The notes below the pieces were generated by a model. The model was not told the DNA's origin. It did not search any database and worked only from the letters and a program-made list of their open reading frames with translations. A program made the position numbers and the translations under genes. Shown one piece after another: positions 1 to 8,039 of a DNA stretch of 45,338 nt; the first letter of the stretch is position 1, and each line of letters begins with the position of its first letter. Source of the stretch: JBOGFC01 sp050742155 (GTDB lineage: Bacteria; Actinomycetota; Acidimicrobiia; Spongiisociales; JALYHC01); the NCBI GenBank assembly GCA_050742155.1, contig JBOGFC010000255.1, positions 1-45,338 of the forward strand, written 5' to 3'.

Positions 1-214
1 CCCCCTGAGGAGACGTGGTGGTGGCCAGCGTGACGAGATCAGAGACCACCTTCAGGCTCACCCCTCGTCGGCGACACTCCTCGACCAGGCGAGCCACCTC
101 CGGGTGGTCGAGGCGCCCTCGCTCCACGGTGAGCTCTTCGACACGCCCGGCCGCCAGCGCCGCCGCCACGGCGTGGAGCCCCTCGACCCTATCCCCGATG
201 CCAGCGAGGGCCAT
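1..214 (-). CDS. rlmB: 23S rRNA 2'-O-methyltransferase (RlmB/TrmH family), N-terminal part, cut by the window edge
   Basis: Only the first 71 codons are present. The ATG at 214-212 lies inside the end of cysS, a 26-base overlap in another frame. The translation begins MALAGIGDRVEGLHAVAAA and continues with an alternating hydrophobic/charged pattern up to a TSPQG motif. This matches the small N-terminal substrate-binding domain of SpoU/TrmH-type methyltransferases (VEG.HAV..AL at the start, PQG before the linker). In this family the missing C-terminal knotted SAM-binding domain methylates the 2'-hydroxyl of a guanosine in 23S rRNA. The position directly after cysS is the usual one for rlmB in actinobacteria and firmicutes. 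The catalytic domain is not visible, so another TrmH-family target cannot be excluded. Confidence 0.8.
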   Translation of the reverse strand, partial: MALAGIGDRVEGLHAVAAALAAGRVEELTVERGRLDHPEVARLVEECRRRGVSLKVVSDLVTLATTTSPQG

Positions 215-1604
215 CGGGGGTGTCCTCCAGCACGATGCCCACCTCGGCCAGCCGCCTGCGCAGGTGGTCGGCCACCTCCCACTCCTCCCGGCGACGAGCC
301 TGTTCTCGCCGCTCGACGAGGGCCTCCAGCATCTGCTCCGGCTCGGCATCGGCCATGATCCCGAACTCCCCGGCCAGGCCGGCCAGGGCGCCGGCCAGCC
401 GAGCCAGCTCGAGCTCGGGAGGCTCCAGGCCGAACACCGTCACCATCTCGTCGAAGGCCGCCACCCAGGCCCCGGCTTCCTCGCCGGCGTCCAGACGCCG
501 GTTCCCCTCCCGCACCACGTCGAAGAGGACCGCCATCGCTTCGGGGGTGTTGAAATCGTCGTCCATGGCGGCCGCAAAGCGCTGCACTGCCTCGGGTTCG
601 GCCTCGAACGCGGAGGTGCCGGGGAACCGGCGCCGGAAGGACCACAACCGCTCCAGTGAGGCGGCCGCATCCTGGAGGATGTCCTCGGTGAACTCCATCG
701 GAGAGCGATAGTGGGTGCGCAGGTAGAGGAGCCGGACCGCCTGGGGATCGTAGCGATCCAGCACCTCCAGCAGGTCGACCACCAGCCCGGTCGATTTGGA
801 CATCTTCTCCCCGGCCAGGTTGAGCATCTCGTTGTGCAGCCAGTAGCGGGCGAAAGGCTCCCGGCCCTCCGCCCCCTCCGACTGGGCGATCTCGTTCTCG
901 TGATGGGGGAAGATCAGATCCGTCCCCCCGCCGTGGATGTCGAAGCCGAACCCCAGGTGCTTGACCGCCATCACCGAGCACTCGATGTGCCAGCCGGGCC
1001 GTCCCGGGCCCCAGGGGGAGTCCCAGGCAGGCTCGCCGGGCTGGGAGGACTTCCAGAGGGCGAAGTCGAGCGGGTCACGCTTGTGCTCCCCCGGCTCCAC
1101 CCTCGCCCCGGCGAGGAGCTCGTCCAGGTTGCGCCCCGACAACTTGCCGTAGCCGGGCAGGGAGCGGACCGAGAAGTAGACGTCGCCGCCCGCCGGGTAG
1201 GCGTGGTCCCGTTCGATGAGGGCGCGGATCAGCTCGACCATCTCCGGGATGTGCTCGGTGGCCTTGGGGAGGACGTCCGGTGGGCGCACGCCGAGCAGGT
1301 CGTATGCCTCGAGGAAGAGCCCGGTCATCCGTTCGGCCAGCTCGGGGACCGGCAAGCCCTCTTCGGTGGCGGCCTCGATGATCTTGTCCTCCACGTCGGT
1401 GATGTTGGTGACGTAGGTCACCGAGTACCCCCGCCACTCCAGGTAGCGGCGGATGACGTCGAAGGCCACCGCCTGGCGACCGTGGCCGAGGTGGGGACGG
1501 GACTGGACGGTGGGGCCGCAGACGTACATGCGGATCCGGCCATCACCGGAAGGCTGCAGGGGTTCCATCCGACGACCGAGCGTGTTGTAGACCCGCACCG
1601 TCAC
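189..1604 (-). CDS. cysS: Cysteinyl-tRNA synthetase
   Basis: A 471-residue class Ia aminoacyl-tRNA synthetase that charges tRNA-Cys in the cytoplasm. The zinc-ligand cysteine lies in YVCGPTV (C29), the HIGH-like motif is HLGHG (38-42), and the KMSKS signature is intact at 267-271. A second zinc-ligand region includes FPHHENEIAQSE. The length is normal. The paralogue MshC (mycothiol ligase) was considered, but the place between ispF and rlmB and the CysS-like N-terminus favour the true synthetase. The start overlaps the ispF stop by 4 bases (ATGA), which suggests translational coupling within the carD-yacL-ispD-ispF-cysS-rlmB operon. Confidence 0.96.
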   Translation of the reverse strand: MTVRVYNTLGRRMEPLQPSGDGRIRMYVCGPTVQSRPHLGHGRQAVAFDVIRRYLEWRGYSVTYVTNITDVEDKIIEAATEEGLPVPELAERMTGLFLEAYDLLGVRPPDVLPKATEHIPEMVELIRALIERDHAYPAGGDVYFSVRSLPGYGKLSGRNLDELLAGARVEPGEHKRDPLDFALWKSSQPGEPAWDSPWGPGRPGWHIECSVMAVKHLGFGFDIHGGGTDLIFPHHENEIAQSEGAEGREPFARYWLHNEMLNLAGEKMSKSTGLVVDLLEVLDRYDPQAVRLLYLRTHYRSPMEFTEDILQDAAASLERLWSFRRRFPGTSAFEAEPEAVQRFAAAMDDDFNTPEAMAVLFDVVREGNRRLDAGEEAGAWVAAFDEMVTVFGLEPPELELARLAGALAGLAGEFGIMADAEPEQMLEALVERREQARRREEWEVADHLRRRLAEVGIVLEDTPDGPRWHRG

Positions 1605-2068
1605 CGCAGCACCGCCACCGCCACCGCCGCCATGCCCTCGTCCCGTCCGATCGAGCCGAGGCCGTCCGTGCTGGTGGCCTTGACGGAGACCGCTTCGACT
1701 TCCAGGCCCAGCGCCCCGGCCAGCGACTTGCGGAGCTCCTCTCGATGGGGGGCGATCCGGACCGTCTCGGCGATCACCGTCACATCCACCGAGGCCGTCT
1801 CGAACCCTGCTTCGGCGATTCGTTCGACCACCAGGCGGAGCAGCTCCATGCTGTCGGCCCCTTCCCAGCGGGCGTCCGAGGAGGGGAAGTAGGTCCCCAG
1901 GTCCCCCAGGGCGGCCCCTCCCAAGAGGGCGTCGGCCACCGCGTGGGCCACCACATCGGCATCGGAGGTGCCCTCCAGGCCCCGTTCATGGTCGACCACC
2001 ACCCCCGCCAGGCGGAGCGGTCCCGGGCCCCCGAAGCGGTGGGCGTCGAACCCCCACCCGACTCTCAT
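1601..2068 (-). CDS. ispF: 2-C-methyl-D-erythritol 2,4-cyclodiphosphate synthase
   Basis: A 155-residue MEP-pathway enzyme that cyclises CDP-methylerythritol 2-phosphate to methylerythritol cyclodiphosphate with release of CMP. The start at 2068 (MRVGWGFDAHRF) puts the zinc ligands D8 and H10 at the family's usual position; an upstream start would add 23 low-complexity residues encoded within the tail of ispD. The SDADVVAHAVADALLG segment carries the third zinc-site histidine, and KATSTDGLGSIGRDEG near the C-terminus is the conserved loop. The start overlaps the ispD stop by 4 bases. Neighbouring ispD supplies the preceding cytidylyltransferase step, so this is a two-gene isoprenoid precursor unit. 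Confidence 0.96.
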   Translation of the reverse strand: MRVGWGFDAHRFGGPGPLRLAGVVVDHERGLEGTSDADVVAHAVADALLGGAALGDLGTYFPSSDARWEGADSMELLRLVVERIAEAGFETASVDVTVIAETVRIAPHREELRKSLAGALGLEVEAVSVKATSTDGLGSIGRDEGMAAVAVAVLR

Positions 2069-2769
2069 GTCGAAGGGCCCCCCTCCCCTCCCTCCCCCCC
2101 TGGTTCTTGCGTGAGTTCCGGACCGCCGGCGGGCCATTTCTCACGCAAGAACGTGAGGAGCGCCTCCGCAGCCACCAGGTCCGCCGGGTAGGTGAGCTTG
2201 AGGTTGGTGGTCTCCCCGGCGATGGCCACCACCTTGCCGCCCGCCCACTCCACCAAGGCGGCGTCGTCGGGAGCGTCGCCCTGGACGACGGCATGGGCCT
2301 CGATCAGGCGCTCGGCCACGAAGCCCTGCGGGGTCTGCACGCCCATGATCGCCGTCCGGTCGAGGGTCTCTGTCAGCCATTCCCCTTCCACCCGCTTGAG
2401 GGCATCCCGCACCGGCAGCGCAGGGACCACCCCGTCTGCATCCCCCACCCGGAGGCGGTCGATCACCCGGCGGGCCAGCTCCGCCGAGGCGAGCGGGCGG
2501 GCGGCGTCATGCACCAAGACGAAGGAAACCGACTCCGGAACATGCTCCAGCCCGGCCCGCACCGAGTCGCGTCGCCGGCCTCCTCCCGGAACGCCGTCGG
2601 GAACCGGGCCCACCACCACCACCCCGGCCGCCCCAGCTTCCAGGAGCGCGTCCCGCCCCCATTCCCACATGGGCCGTCCCCCCAGCTCCACCTGATGCTT
2701 GGGCCGTCCATACCGCTTGCCGCGTCCCCCCGCCACCAGGATGCCCCAAACATCCTTTGATCTGCTCAT
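2065..2769 (-). CDS. ispD: 2-C-methyl-D-erythritol 4-phosphate cytidylyltransferase with a repeat-derived C-terminal tail
   Basis: A 234-residue enzyme transferring CMP from CTP to methylerythritol 4-phosphate. The N-terminus has the nucleotide-binding loop VAGGRGKRYGRPK, followed by VLVHDAARPL and QTPQGF, both IspD signatures. Homology should end around DLVAAEALL. The last 28 or so residues are encoded by a 48-bp palindromic repeat (2104-2151), read in frame as 16 codons, plus a glycine-rich stretch. The tail is therefore not ancestral and probably does not matter for catalysis. The ATG at 2769 overlaps the stop of the PIN-TRAM gene by 4 bases. Confidence 0.95.
   Translation of the reverse strand: MSRSKDVWGILVAGGRGKRYGRPKHQVELGGRPMWEWGRDALLEAGAAGVVVVGPVPDGVPGGGRRRDSVRAGLEHVPESVSFVLVHDAARPLASAELARRVIDRLRVGDADGVVPALPVRDALKRVEGEWLTETLDRTAIMGVQTPQGFVAERLIEAHAVVQGDAPDDAALVEWAGGKVVAIAGETTNLKLTYPADLVAAEALLTFLREKWPAGGPELTQEPGGEGGEGGPST
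2104..2151. repeat. 48-bp palindromic repeat, family A, copy 1 (inside the ispD 3' end)
   Basis: Perfect 12-base terminal arms TTCTTGCGTGAG (2104-2115) and CTCACGCAAGAA (2140-2151) enclose 24 bases with a central palindrome CCGCCGGCGG. The same arms, spacing and centre recur at 9898-9945. Read on the minus strand the two 24-base centres share AAAT at the start, CCCGCCGGCGGT in the middle and a G-A-A run near the end. The element is 16 codons long and keeps the ispD frame open. It can fold into a long hairpin and might also act as a weak terminator, although no T-run follows. Confidence 0.9.
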
Positions 2770-3830
2770 GGGACCGGCCGGCCGAACACCATCCGTCCCA
2801 CCGAGGTCCGCAGGCTGGCGGTCACCTCCACCTCCACATCCTGTCCCACCAGCCCGGCCCCTTCCTCGACCACCACCATCGTCCCATCGTCGAGGTAGCC
2901 GACCCCCTGCCCGGGCTCCGAGCCGGCCCGGCTCAGCGAGACCACCAGCCGCTCGCCGGTGACGACTCCCGGGCGAAGGGACTCGCCCAGGGCGTGGGGG
3001 TTGAGGATCTCGATCCCGCGGATGCCGGCCGCCTTGGCCAGGTTGTGGTCGGTGGTGATGAGGGTGGCCTCGGCACGGCTCGACAGCGCCACCAATTTGC
3101 CGTCCACCTCGGCCTGCTCGGGAACGGAGTCCTCCAGCACGGCCAGCTCCACGCCGGGCACGTCCCGCAGGGCGTCGATCACATCCAGGCCCCGCCTTCC
3201 TCGCCGGCGTCGTCCCCGTTCCCCAGCGTCAGCGGTCCCCTGCAGCTCGTCGACCACGAAGGCCGGCACCCAGAGCTGCCCCCGCAAGAGCCCCGCCCGG
3301 GCCAGCTCCAGCACCCGACCGTCGATGGCCGCCGAGCTGTCCAGCACGTACACGGAGCTTCCTGCATCGAGGCGTTTGCTGAGGAGCGGACCGCGCGGCC
3401 GGAGCCCGGCCAGCACCAGCAGGTCCTCGGCTCGGGCGGCGAACACCCGGCCTCCGAAGGCAGCCAGCAGCAACACAACCAGGCCGGCCAGCGACCATCC
3501 GACCGCCGCCGGCAGGAAGACGACCAGCGGGACCGAGACCACCGCCCCCACCAGCAAGCCGGCCAGCACCCCGAAGGCGCCCGCGAAGAGCTGCGGGCCC
3601 GACCAGCGGGGCGCCAGCACCTCCGGGGCGACGTTCAGGCCCAAGCGGAAGGCCCGGCCCAGCACCCCTCCCAGCACGTAGCCAACACCGGCCCCCAGCA
3701 CGGCGCCCACCACCCGGGCCACATCGGGAGCCGATTCGGGCGGCAGAAAGGGGACCAGGGCGCTCCCCGCCTCGAAGCCGACCGCGGTGAGGGCCAGGGT
3801 GACCAGGAAGCGCACCGCCTCGACGATCAC
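2766..3830 (-). CDS. PIN-TRAM domain integral membrane protein (YacL-like)
   Basis: A 354-residue protein. The GTG start at 3830 is preceded by an AGAGGAG ribosome site; longer upstream readings run through carD in another frame. About four hydrophobic segments occupy residues 1-135. A PIN nuclease-like domain follows, starting at VYVLDSSAAIDGRV with the putative metal-binding aspartate D164 and later ATLITTDHNLAKAA. The last 70 or so residues form a TRAM domain (GERLVVSLSRAG...VEVEVTASL), a predicted RNA-binding fold. The architecture equals B. subtilis YacL, which sits in the same position between disA and ispD. The function is unproven; membrane-tethered RNA cleavage or binding is the natural inference. 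Confidence 0.9.
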   Translation of the reverse strand: MIVEAVRFLVTLALTAVGFEAGSALVPFLPPESAPDVARVVGAVLGAGVGYVLGGVLGRAFRLGLNVAPEVLAPRWSGPQLFAGAFGVLAGLLVGAVVSVPLVVFLPAAVGWSLAGLVVLLLAAFGGRVFAARAEDLLVLAGLRPRGPLLSKRLDAGSSVYVLDSSAAIDGRVLELARAGLLRGQLWVPAFVVDELQGTADAGERGRRRRGRRGLDVIDALRDVPGVELAVLEDSVPEQAEVDGKLVALSSRAEATLITTDHNLAKAAGIRGIEILNPHALGESLRPGVVTGERLVVSLSRAGSEPGQGVGYLDDGTMVVVEEGAGLVGQDVEVEVTASLRTSVGRMVFGRPVP

Positions 3831-3861
3831 CGGCCGACTCCTCTGGCCGGGCGGGGGGAGG

Positions 3862-4530
3862 TCACGCCTCGGCTTCCACCTTGGGGAGGGCCCGATCGAG
3901 GCGTTTGGTGGCCTCATCTTCCGAGACATCCAGGGCGAAGTGGAGCTCGCTGGTGAGGGTGAGTCGGGCTTTGGAGAGCATGCGCTTGAGGGCCGGAGAT
4001 ATCCCCTTGGCCTGCTGCGCATAGGTGAGGTCCCGCACCACCTCGGCCACCTGAAAGATGTCACCGGAGGTGATCTTCTCGGTGAGCACCTTGTACCAAC
4101 GGCTCCAGTTACTGCCGGCCTCCTGGGGAGGTTGGCGGAAGATCGAGAACACCTTCTTCGAGGCGGAGCGAGAGATGACGGGGCGCAGCCCCACCTCCTC
4201 AACCTTGTCCACCGGCAGGCCGACCGTCAGCTGCTCGGTGGCCACCTCCAGGACGAAATAACGGGTCTTCTCACCGGCGAAGTTCCGCTTCTCCTCCCGA
4301 ATGATCACCGCTGCTCCGTGGTGTGGATGGACCACTTTGTCACCCACCGAGAACGGTGAATCCGGCCGGGCTTCTTTGCGGCGCTGGGCGGGCTTCCGGG
4401 TCCGAGCCTTGGTGGACCTGGGCTTGCGAAACTTGGCGGCCGCCTTCTCGGCGGCCTCCTTGCCTTGCACCTTGGAGCCATCCGGGAGCCGGTACCAGCC
4501 CCCGCCGACGTGCTCGAGCTGTACAGCCAT
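3862..4530 (-). CDS. carD: CarD/CdnL-family transcriptional regulator with an N-terminal basic extension
   Basis: A 222-residue protein. Residues from about 60 onward (FSVGDKVVHPHHGAAVI, then an all-helical C-terminal part ending in KVEAEA) are the CarD fold. The N-terminal RNA-polymerase interaction domain contacts the beta subunit, and the C-terminal domain binds the upstream edge of the -10 element to stabilise open promoter complexes, especially at rRNA promoters. Typical actinobacterial CarD proteins are about 160 residues and begin at the VGD motif. Here a leader of about 58 residues contains GGGWYRLPDGSKVQGKEAAE and then a Lys/Arg/Ala-rich linker. The start at 4530 was chosen because a TACAAT -10-like box lies about 30 bases upstream; a later start would remove the extension but has no obvious ribosome site. 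Confidence 0.9.
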   Translation of the reverse strand: MAVQLEHVGGGWYRLPDGSKVQGKEAAEKAAAKFRKPRSTKARTRKPAQRRKEARPDSPFSVGDKVVHPHHGAAVIIREEKRNFAGEKTRYFVLEVATEQLTVGLPVDKVEEVGLRPVISRSASKKVFSIFRQPPQEAGSNWSRWYKVLTEKITSGDIFQVAEVVRDLTYAQQAKGISPALKRMLSKARLTLTSELHFALDVSEDEATKRLDRALPKVEAEA

Positions 4531-4559
4531 TCCACCACCGGTGACGAGGACGAGCGCCC

Positions 4560-4565
4560 ATTGTA
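4560..4565 (-). promoter_or_regulatory. Candidate -10 box for carD (TACAAT)
   Basis: TACAAT on the minus strand is 29 bases before the carD ATG, directly after the hairpin that follows disA. The expected -35 position falls inside that hairpin and shows no consensus, so the call rests on the -10 hexamer alone. Confidence 0.4.
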
Positions 4566-4566
4566 A

Positions 4567-4589
4567 CCGGGGGCCCATCGGGCCCCCGG
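4567..4589 (-). terminator. Hairpin after disA
   Basis: A perfect 10-bp stem (CCGGGGGCCC / GGGCCCCCGG) with a 3-base loop starts 5 bases after the disA stop and is followed by TTACAAT. It probably limits read-through from radA-disA into carD, and it overlaps the carD promoter region. Confidence 0.6.
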
Positions 4590-4594
4590 GAGGG

Positions 4595-5662
4595 TCACAC
4601 CTCCCCGACGCCCCACATCCGGCCGGTGTCCAGCAGCCGATCGAAGTACTGGCGCAGCTCCATGGCCCGGGCCCTCCCCACTCCCTCCACCTCGTCGAGG
4701 TCCTCGGTGGCCGCCCGCAGCATCTTCTGGAAGTCCTTGTAGTGCTGGATGAGCGCCTCCTTGACGTTGTCGGGCAGGCGAGGCACCCGCTCCAGCAGGC
4801 GATAGCCCTGGGGGCGGGCCTGCGTGTCGAGGTGATCGATCCCCAGCGCGCCGGCCACTCGCTGGGCGTGGTAGACCTCCTGCGTGGTGAGCCGCTCCAG
4901 CTCCTCCAACGCCCGCTGGAAGCTGGCGGAACGGGCCGGACGCACATAGTCGAGCACCACCAGGTCGCGCAGCCGGTCGATCCCCTGGCGCAGGTCCGCC
5001 AGCTGGAGTCGGATCAGCCCGCCCTCGCCCCCCAGCTCGACCGCCGAGTAGTCGATGTCCTTGCCGATGCGCCGGACCAGCTCGTTGCGCTGCAGCAGGG
5101 CCACCACGTCGCGGAAGGTCACCAGGTCGTCCACCTCGAGGCGGGTGAGGCGTTCCTCTGCCTCGTCGAGCCGACTCCGGAAGCGCTCCATGGTCTGCAG
5201 GGCCTGGTTGGCGCGGGCCAGGAGCTGGGTGGGGTCCTCGAGCTCGTGCTTGCCCTCGCCGTAGAAGATGGTGACCAGGCTGCGCCCCTCGCTCACCGAG
5301 AGTACCGGGCGGCCGGTCTGGCGGGCCACCCGCTCGGCGGTGCGGTGCCGGGAGCCGGTCTCGTCGGTGGGAATGGAGGGGTCGGGAACGAGGTGGACGT
5401 TGGCCCGTAGGATCTGCTCGGCGTCGTCGTCCACCACGATCGCTCCGTCCATCTTGGCCAGCTCGGCGAGCCGCTGGGGAGAGAACGAGGCATCCTCCAG
5501 GAGGAACCCGCCGGAGCAGACGTTGTCCACATCGGGCCCCGACCCGAGAATGATCAGCGCCCCCTTGTCGTGCTGCATGATGCGCTCCACCGCGTCGCGC
5601 AGTGGCCTGCCCGGGGCCAGGCGGCGGAGGACGCCGAGCAGAGGATCGGGAACCGTGTCCAT
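4595..5662 (-). CDS. disA: Diadenylate cyclase / DNA integrity scanning protein DisA
   Basis: A 355-residue DisA. The N-terminal DAC domain condenses two ATP into cyclic di-AMP. It carries both active-site motifs, DGA at 72-74 (KMDGAIVVDDD) and RHR at 105-107 (GSRHRTAE). A helical linker and a C-terminal helix-hairpin-helix DNA-binding region (DEVEGVGRARAMEL) follow, as in proteins that scan DNA for branched structures. The length is standard. It lies 38 bases after radA, the conserved partner known to affect DisA activity, and before carD/yacL. No other diadenylate cyclase is in the window. Confidence 0.96.
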   Translation of the reverse strand: MDTVPDPLLGVLRRLAPGRPLRDAVERIMQHDKGALIILGSGPDVDNVCSGGFLLEDASFSPQRLAELAKMDGAIVVDDDAEQILRANVHLVPDPSIPTDETGSRHRTAERVARQTGRPVLSVSEGRSLVTIFYGEGKHELEDPTQLLARANQALQTMERFRSRLDEAEERLTRLEVDDLVTFRDVVALLQRNELVRRIGKDIDYSAVELGGEGGLIRLQLADLRQGIDRLRDLVVLDYVRPARSASFQRALEELERLTTQEVYHAQRVAGALGIDHLDTQARPQGYRLLERVPRLPDNVKEALIQHYKDFQKMLRAATEDLDEVEGVGRARAMELRQYFDRLLDTGRMWGVGEV

Positions 5663-5700
5663 CCAGGTCGAGGCTACTAGAGCCCCACCCCGCCTGCCGG

Positions 5701-6984
5701 TCAGCCCTTGCTCAAGCCCAGGCCGGCCAGCGCCTCGCCGATGCGGGCCACTCCCCCGGGGGCGATCACCAGGCCGATGCCGAGGCGTTCGGCCTCCGCA
5801 CGGCGCCGAGCTTCGTGAGGAACTCCGCGCACCTCTCCGGTGAGCCCCACTTCCCCCCAGGCCACTGCCCCTCCCAGCGGTCGGTCGAGAAACGAGGAGG
5901 CCAAGGCCAGGGCGACCGGCAGGTCGGCGGCGGGCTCCCTGACCCGCACCCCGCCCACCACGCTCACGTACACCTCATGCCGGGCGAACGAGAGCCCGCC
6001 GTGCCGCTCGAGGACCGCCAGCAGCTGATGGACCCGGGCCGGCTCCAGGCCCTTGACGCTGCGGCGCGGCTGGGGCGCCTGGCTGGGCGTCACCAGGGCC
6101 TGCACCTCCACCAGCACCGGCCGCCGGCCGTCCACGCTCGGGAAGGCCACCGTGCCGGGAACGGCGCCCCGCCACTGCCCGAGCAGGGCAGATGAGGGGT
6201 CCGGGACCTCGGCCAGGCCATCCTCCTGCATCTCGAAGAGACCCACCCCATGGGTGGGCCCGAAGCGGTTCTTGAGGCTGCGCAGGACGCGCAGGCCGGC
6301 CTCGAGCTCGCCCTCCAGATAGAGCACCACGTCCACCATGTGCTCGAGCAGCTTGGGCCCGGCGATCCCACCGTCCTTGGTGACGTGGCCCACCAGCACT
6401 ACGGAGACCGCCTGCTCCTTGGCGAAGCGGACCACCCGCCCGGCGCACTCCCTTACCTGCGCCATGCCTCCCGGGGAGCTGCCCACCTCGCGGGCGGTAA
6501 CGGCCTGCACCGAGTCGACCACCATCAGGTCGGGTCGGAGCACCCCGGCGGCGGCCAGGATTGCGTCCACATCGGCCTCGGCCAAGAGCGAGAGACCGCC
6601 CCCCTCGATGCCCAGCCGGCGGGCCCGCAAGGCCACCTGGTGGACTGACTCCTCTGCCGAGGCCACCAGCGCCGCTCCGTCTCGCGAGGCCAGCGCGGCG
6701 GCCGTCTGCAGCAGCAAAGTGGATTTGCCCACCCCGGGCTCGCCGGCCAGGAGGATGCTGCTCCCCGGCACCAGCCCACCGCCCAGGACCCGGTCCACCT
6801 CCCCCATCCCCACCTCCCGTCGAGCGGCCGGAAGGGTGTCGACCTCACCCAGCGGCACCACCTGCGGGGCGAGAACGCCGGACACGCGGCCTTCCTGGAC
6901 CAGCTCTTCCGGATGGCGACACTGCGGGCAGAAGCCCATCCACTTGGGCGAGCGGTATCCGCAGGTGTGGCACCGGTAGGACAT
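5701..6984 (-). CDS. radA: DNA repair protein RadA
   Basis: A 427-residue RecA-like branch-migration factor. The N-terminal zinc finger uses C5, C8, C19 and C22. Walker A is GEPGVGKST at 81-89, the RadA-specific KNRFG motif is in RSLKNRFGPTHGVG, and the C-terminal Lon-protease-like domain has VSVVGGVRVREPAADLPVA. The protein processes recombination intermediates together with RecA. Its ATG at 6984 faces the short minus-strand membrane ORF and the plus-strand zinc-ribbon gene, and disA follows directly. In the ancestral order clpC would sit just upstream; here the nucleoside module separates them. Confidence 0.96.
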   Translation of the reverse strand: MSYRCHTCGYRSPKWMGFCPQCRHPEELVQEGRVSGVLAPQVVPLGEVDTLPAARREVGMGEVDRVLGGGLVPGSSILLAGEPGVGKSTLLLQTAAALASRDGAALVASAEESVHQVALRARRLGIEGGGLSLLAEADVDAILAAAGVLRPDLMVVDSVQAVTAREVGSSPGGMAQVRECAGRVVRFAKEQAVSVVLVGHVTKDGGIAGPKLLEHMVDVVLYLEGELEAGLRVLRSLKNRFGPTHGVGLFEMQEDGLAEVPDPSSALLGQWRGAVPGTVAFPSVDGRRPVLVEVQALVTPSQAPQPRRSVKGLEPARVHQLLAVLERHGGLSFARHEVYVSVVGGVRVREPAADLPVALALASSFLDRPLGGAVAWGEVGLTGEVRGVPHEARRRAEAERLGIGLVIAPGGVARIGEALAGLGLSKG

Positions 6985-6995
6985 GGGAGGCGATC

Positions 6996-7115
6996 CTATC
7001 GACGGAGTGTGACACGAATGCCGTAGACGGCCAGGCCGACCAGGGCGAGCAGGAGCACCAACCCGCCCACCACGTTTTCCAGCGTCCAGGGCTCAGCACT
7101 GCGAATAGTCCACAT
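6996..7115 (-). CDS. Putative 39-residue single-pass membrane protein
   Basis: The short ORF starts at the ATG at 7115 and reads MWTIRSAEPWTLENVVGGLV, then a strongly hydrophobic helix (about residues 14-33) and a basic TLRR tail. The composition is that of a real small inner-membrane protein with a cytoplasmic basic end. It stops 12 bases before the radA ATG, so it could be the first gene of that transcript. No ribosome site is obvious and no homologue is recognised, so it may be spurious. Confidence 0.4.
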   Translation of the reverse strand: MWTIRSAEPWTLENVVGGLVLLLALVGLAVYGIRVTLRR

Positions 7116-7157
7116 AGGATGCCCGTGGCACAATAAGGCCCTGTGGGAAGAGAACAC

Positions 7158-8036
7158 GTGACCCAACGCTGTGCCAACTGCGGCGCCGCGGTGGAAGGGG
7201 AGCAATTCTGCCCGGAGTGCGGGCAGTGGGTCGATCCGCAGGACGACCTGTTCGAGCCCTTCTCGCTGGAAGGAGGCCCCCCATCCGACGACGTCCCCGG
7301 CCGGGCCACCTATGTGGAGGCGGCCCCGGAGGTGACCTGCCCATCCTGCGGGACCCTCAACCCGGCTCAAAATCGCCACTGCGAGGAGTGCGGGGCGCGC
7401 CTCGCCCAGGCCCCGCTGCCGGTGGCGCCCCAGCCGATGATCCGCACTACCGCCGGGGCCCGGGCGCTCATGGTGCTGGCGGCGGTCATCCTGGTGGTGG
7501 CGCTGCTCGCCCTGCTCGTCAACCTCTTCCAGGGTCCCGGCGAGGGGGCGGCCGGCGGCCCCACCACCAGCAGCACGGCCGCCGCCGAAGTAGCGATCCA
7601 GGAGCTCATCCCTGCCGCGGTGGAGGCCTCCAGTGCGACCCCGGGCTTCGAGGCGGAGAGCCTCATCGACGAAGACGACAGCAACTCCTGGAACGACGCC
7701 TCGCTACAAGGGGAAGGAGCGGAGCTCACCTTCCGCTTCGGCGAGCCGGTGCAGATCACCTCGATCGTCATCGAGAACCTCACCGACGAGACCCGCTTCA
7801 AGCGGAACTTCCGAATCCGCGGCTACCAGATCATCATCGACGACTTGGACCAGATCATCTCCGGCGAGCTGCAAGACAACCGAGAGCCACAGACCATCCA
7901 GATCCCCAGCCTGCAGACCACCGTCCTGACCCTGAGGGTCATCTCGACCTATCCGGCCGAGTCGGTCGGCGACCAGCCGCCCTTCCTGGAGCTGGCTCTG
8001 CAAGAGGTGAGCTTCTTCGGTCGCCCCAACCCGTAG
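7158..8036 (+). CDS. Zinc-ribbon membrane protein with a discoidin-like C-terminal domain
   Basis: The order of parts is clear. A first CxxC...CxxC zinc ribbon (C5, C8, C18, C21) is followed by a second one (CPSCGTLNPAQNRHCEECG), a transmembrane helix (ALMVLAAVILVVALLALLV), a low-complexity linker, and a C-terminal beta-rich domain. That domain begins near ATPGFEAESLIDEDDSNSW and resembles the F5/8-type (discoidin) or NADase-type glycan-binding fold seen in actinobacterial membrane proteins. The ribbons should be cytoplasmic and the binding domain outside. GTG at 7158 was chosen because GGAAGAG precedes it; GTG at 7143 is an alternative about 9 bases after a CACAAT -10-like box. The gene ends 3 bases before the nucleoside hydrolase start, which suggests co-expression. 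The role is unknown. Confidence 0.8.
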   Translation: MTQRCANCGAAVEGEQFCPECGQWVDPQDDLFEPFSLEGGPPSDDVPGRATYVEAAPEVTCPSCGTLNPAQNRHCEECGARLAQAPLPVAPQPMIRTTAGARALMVLAAVILVVALLALLVNLFQGPGEGAAGGPTTSSTAAAEVAIQELIPAAVEASSATPGFEAESLIDEDDSNSWNDASLQGEGAELTFRFGEPVQITSIVIENLTDETRFKRNFRIRGYQIIIDDLDQIISGELQDNREPQTIQIPSLQTTVLTLRVISTYPAESVGDQPPFLELALQEVSFFGRPNP

Positions 8037-8039
8037 AGC

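Noticed and set aside
189..1604. Cysteine-tRNA ligase paralogue MshC (mycothiol synthesis) as identity of the gene at 189-1604
   Set aside because: Placement between ispF and rlmB, length and N-terminus fit CysS.
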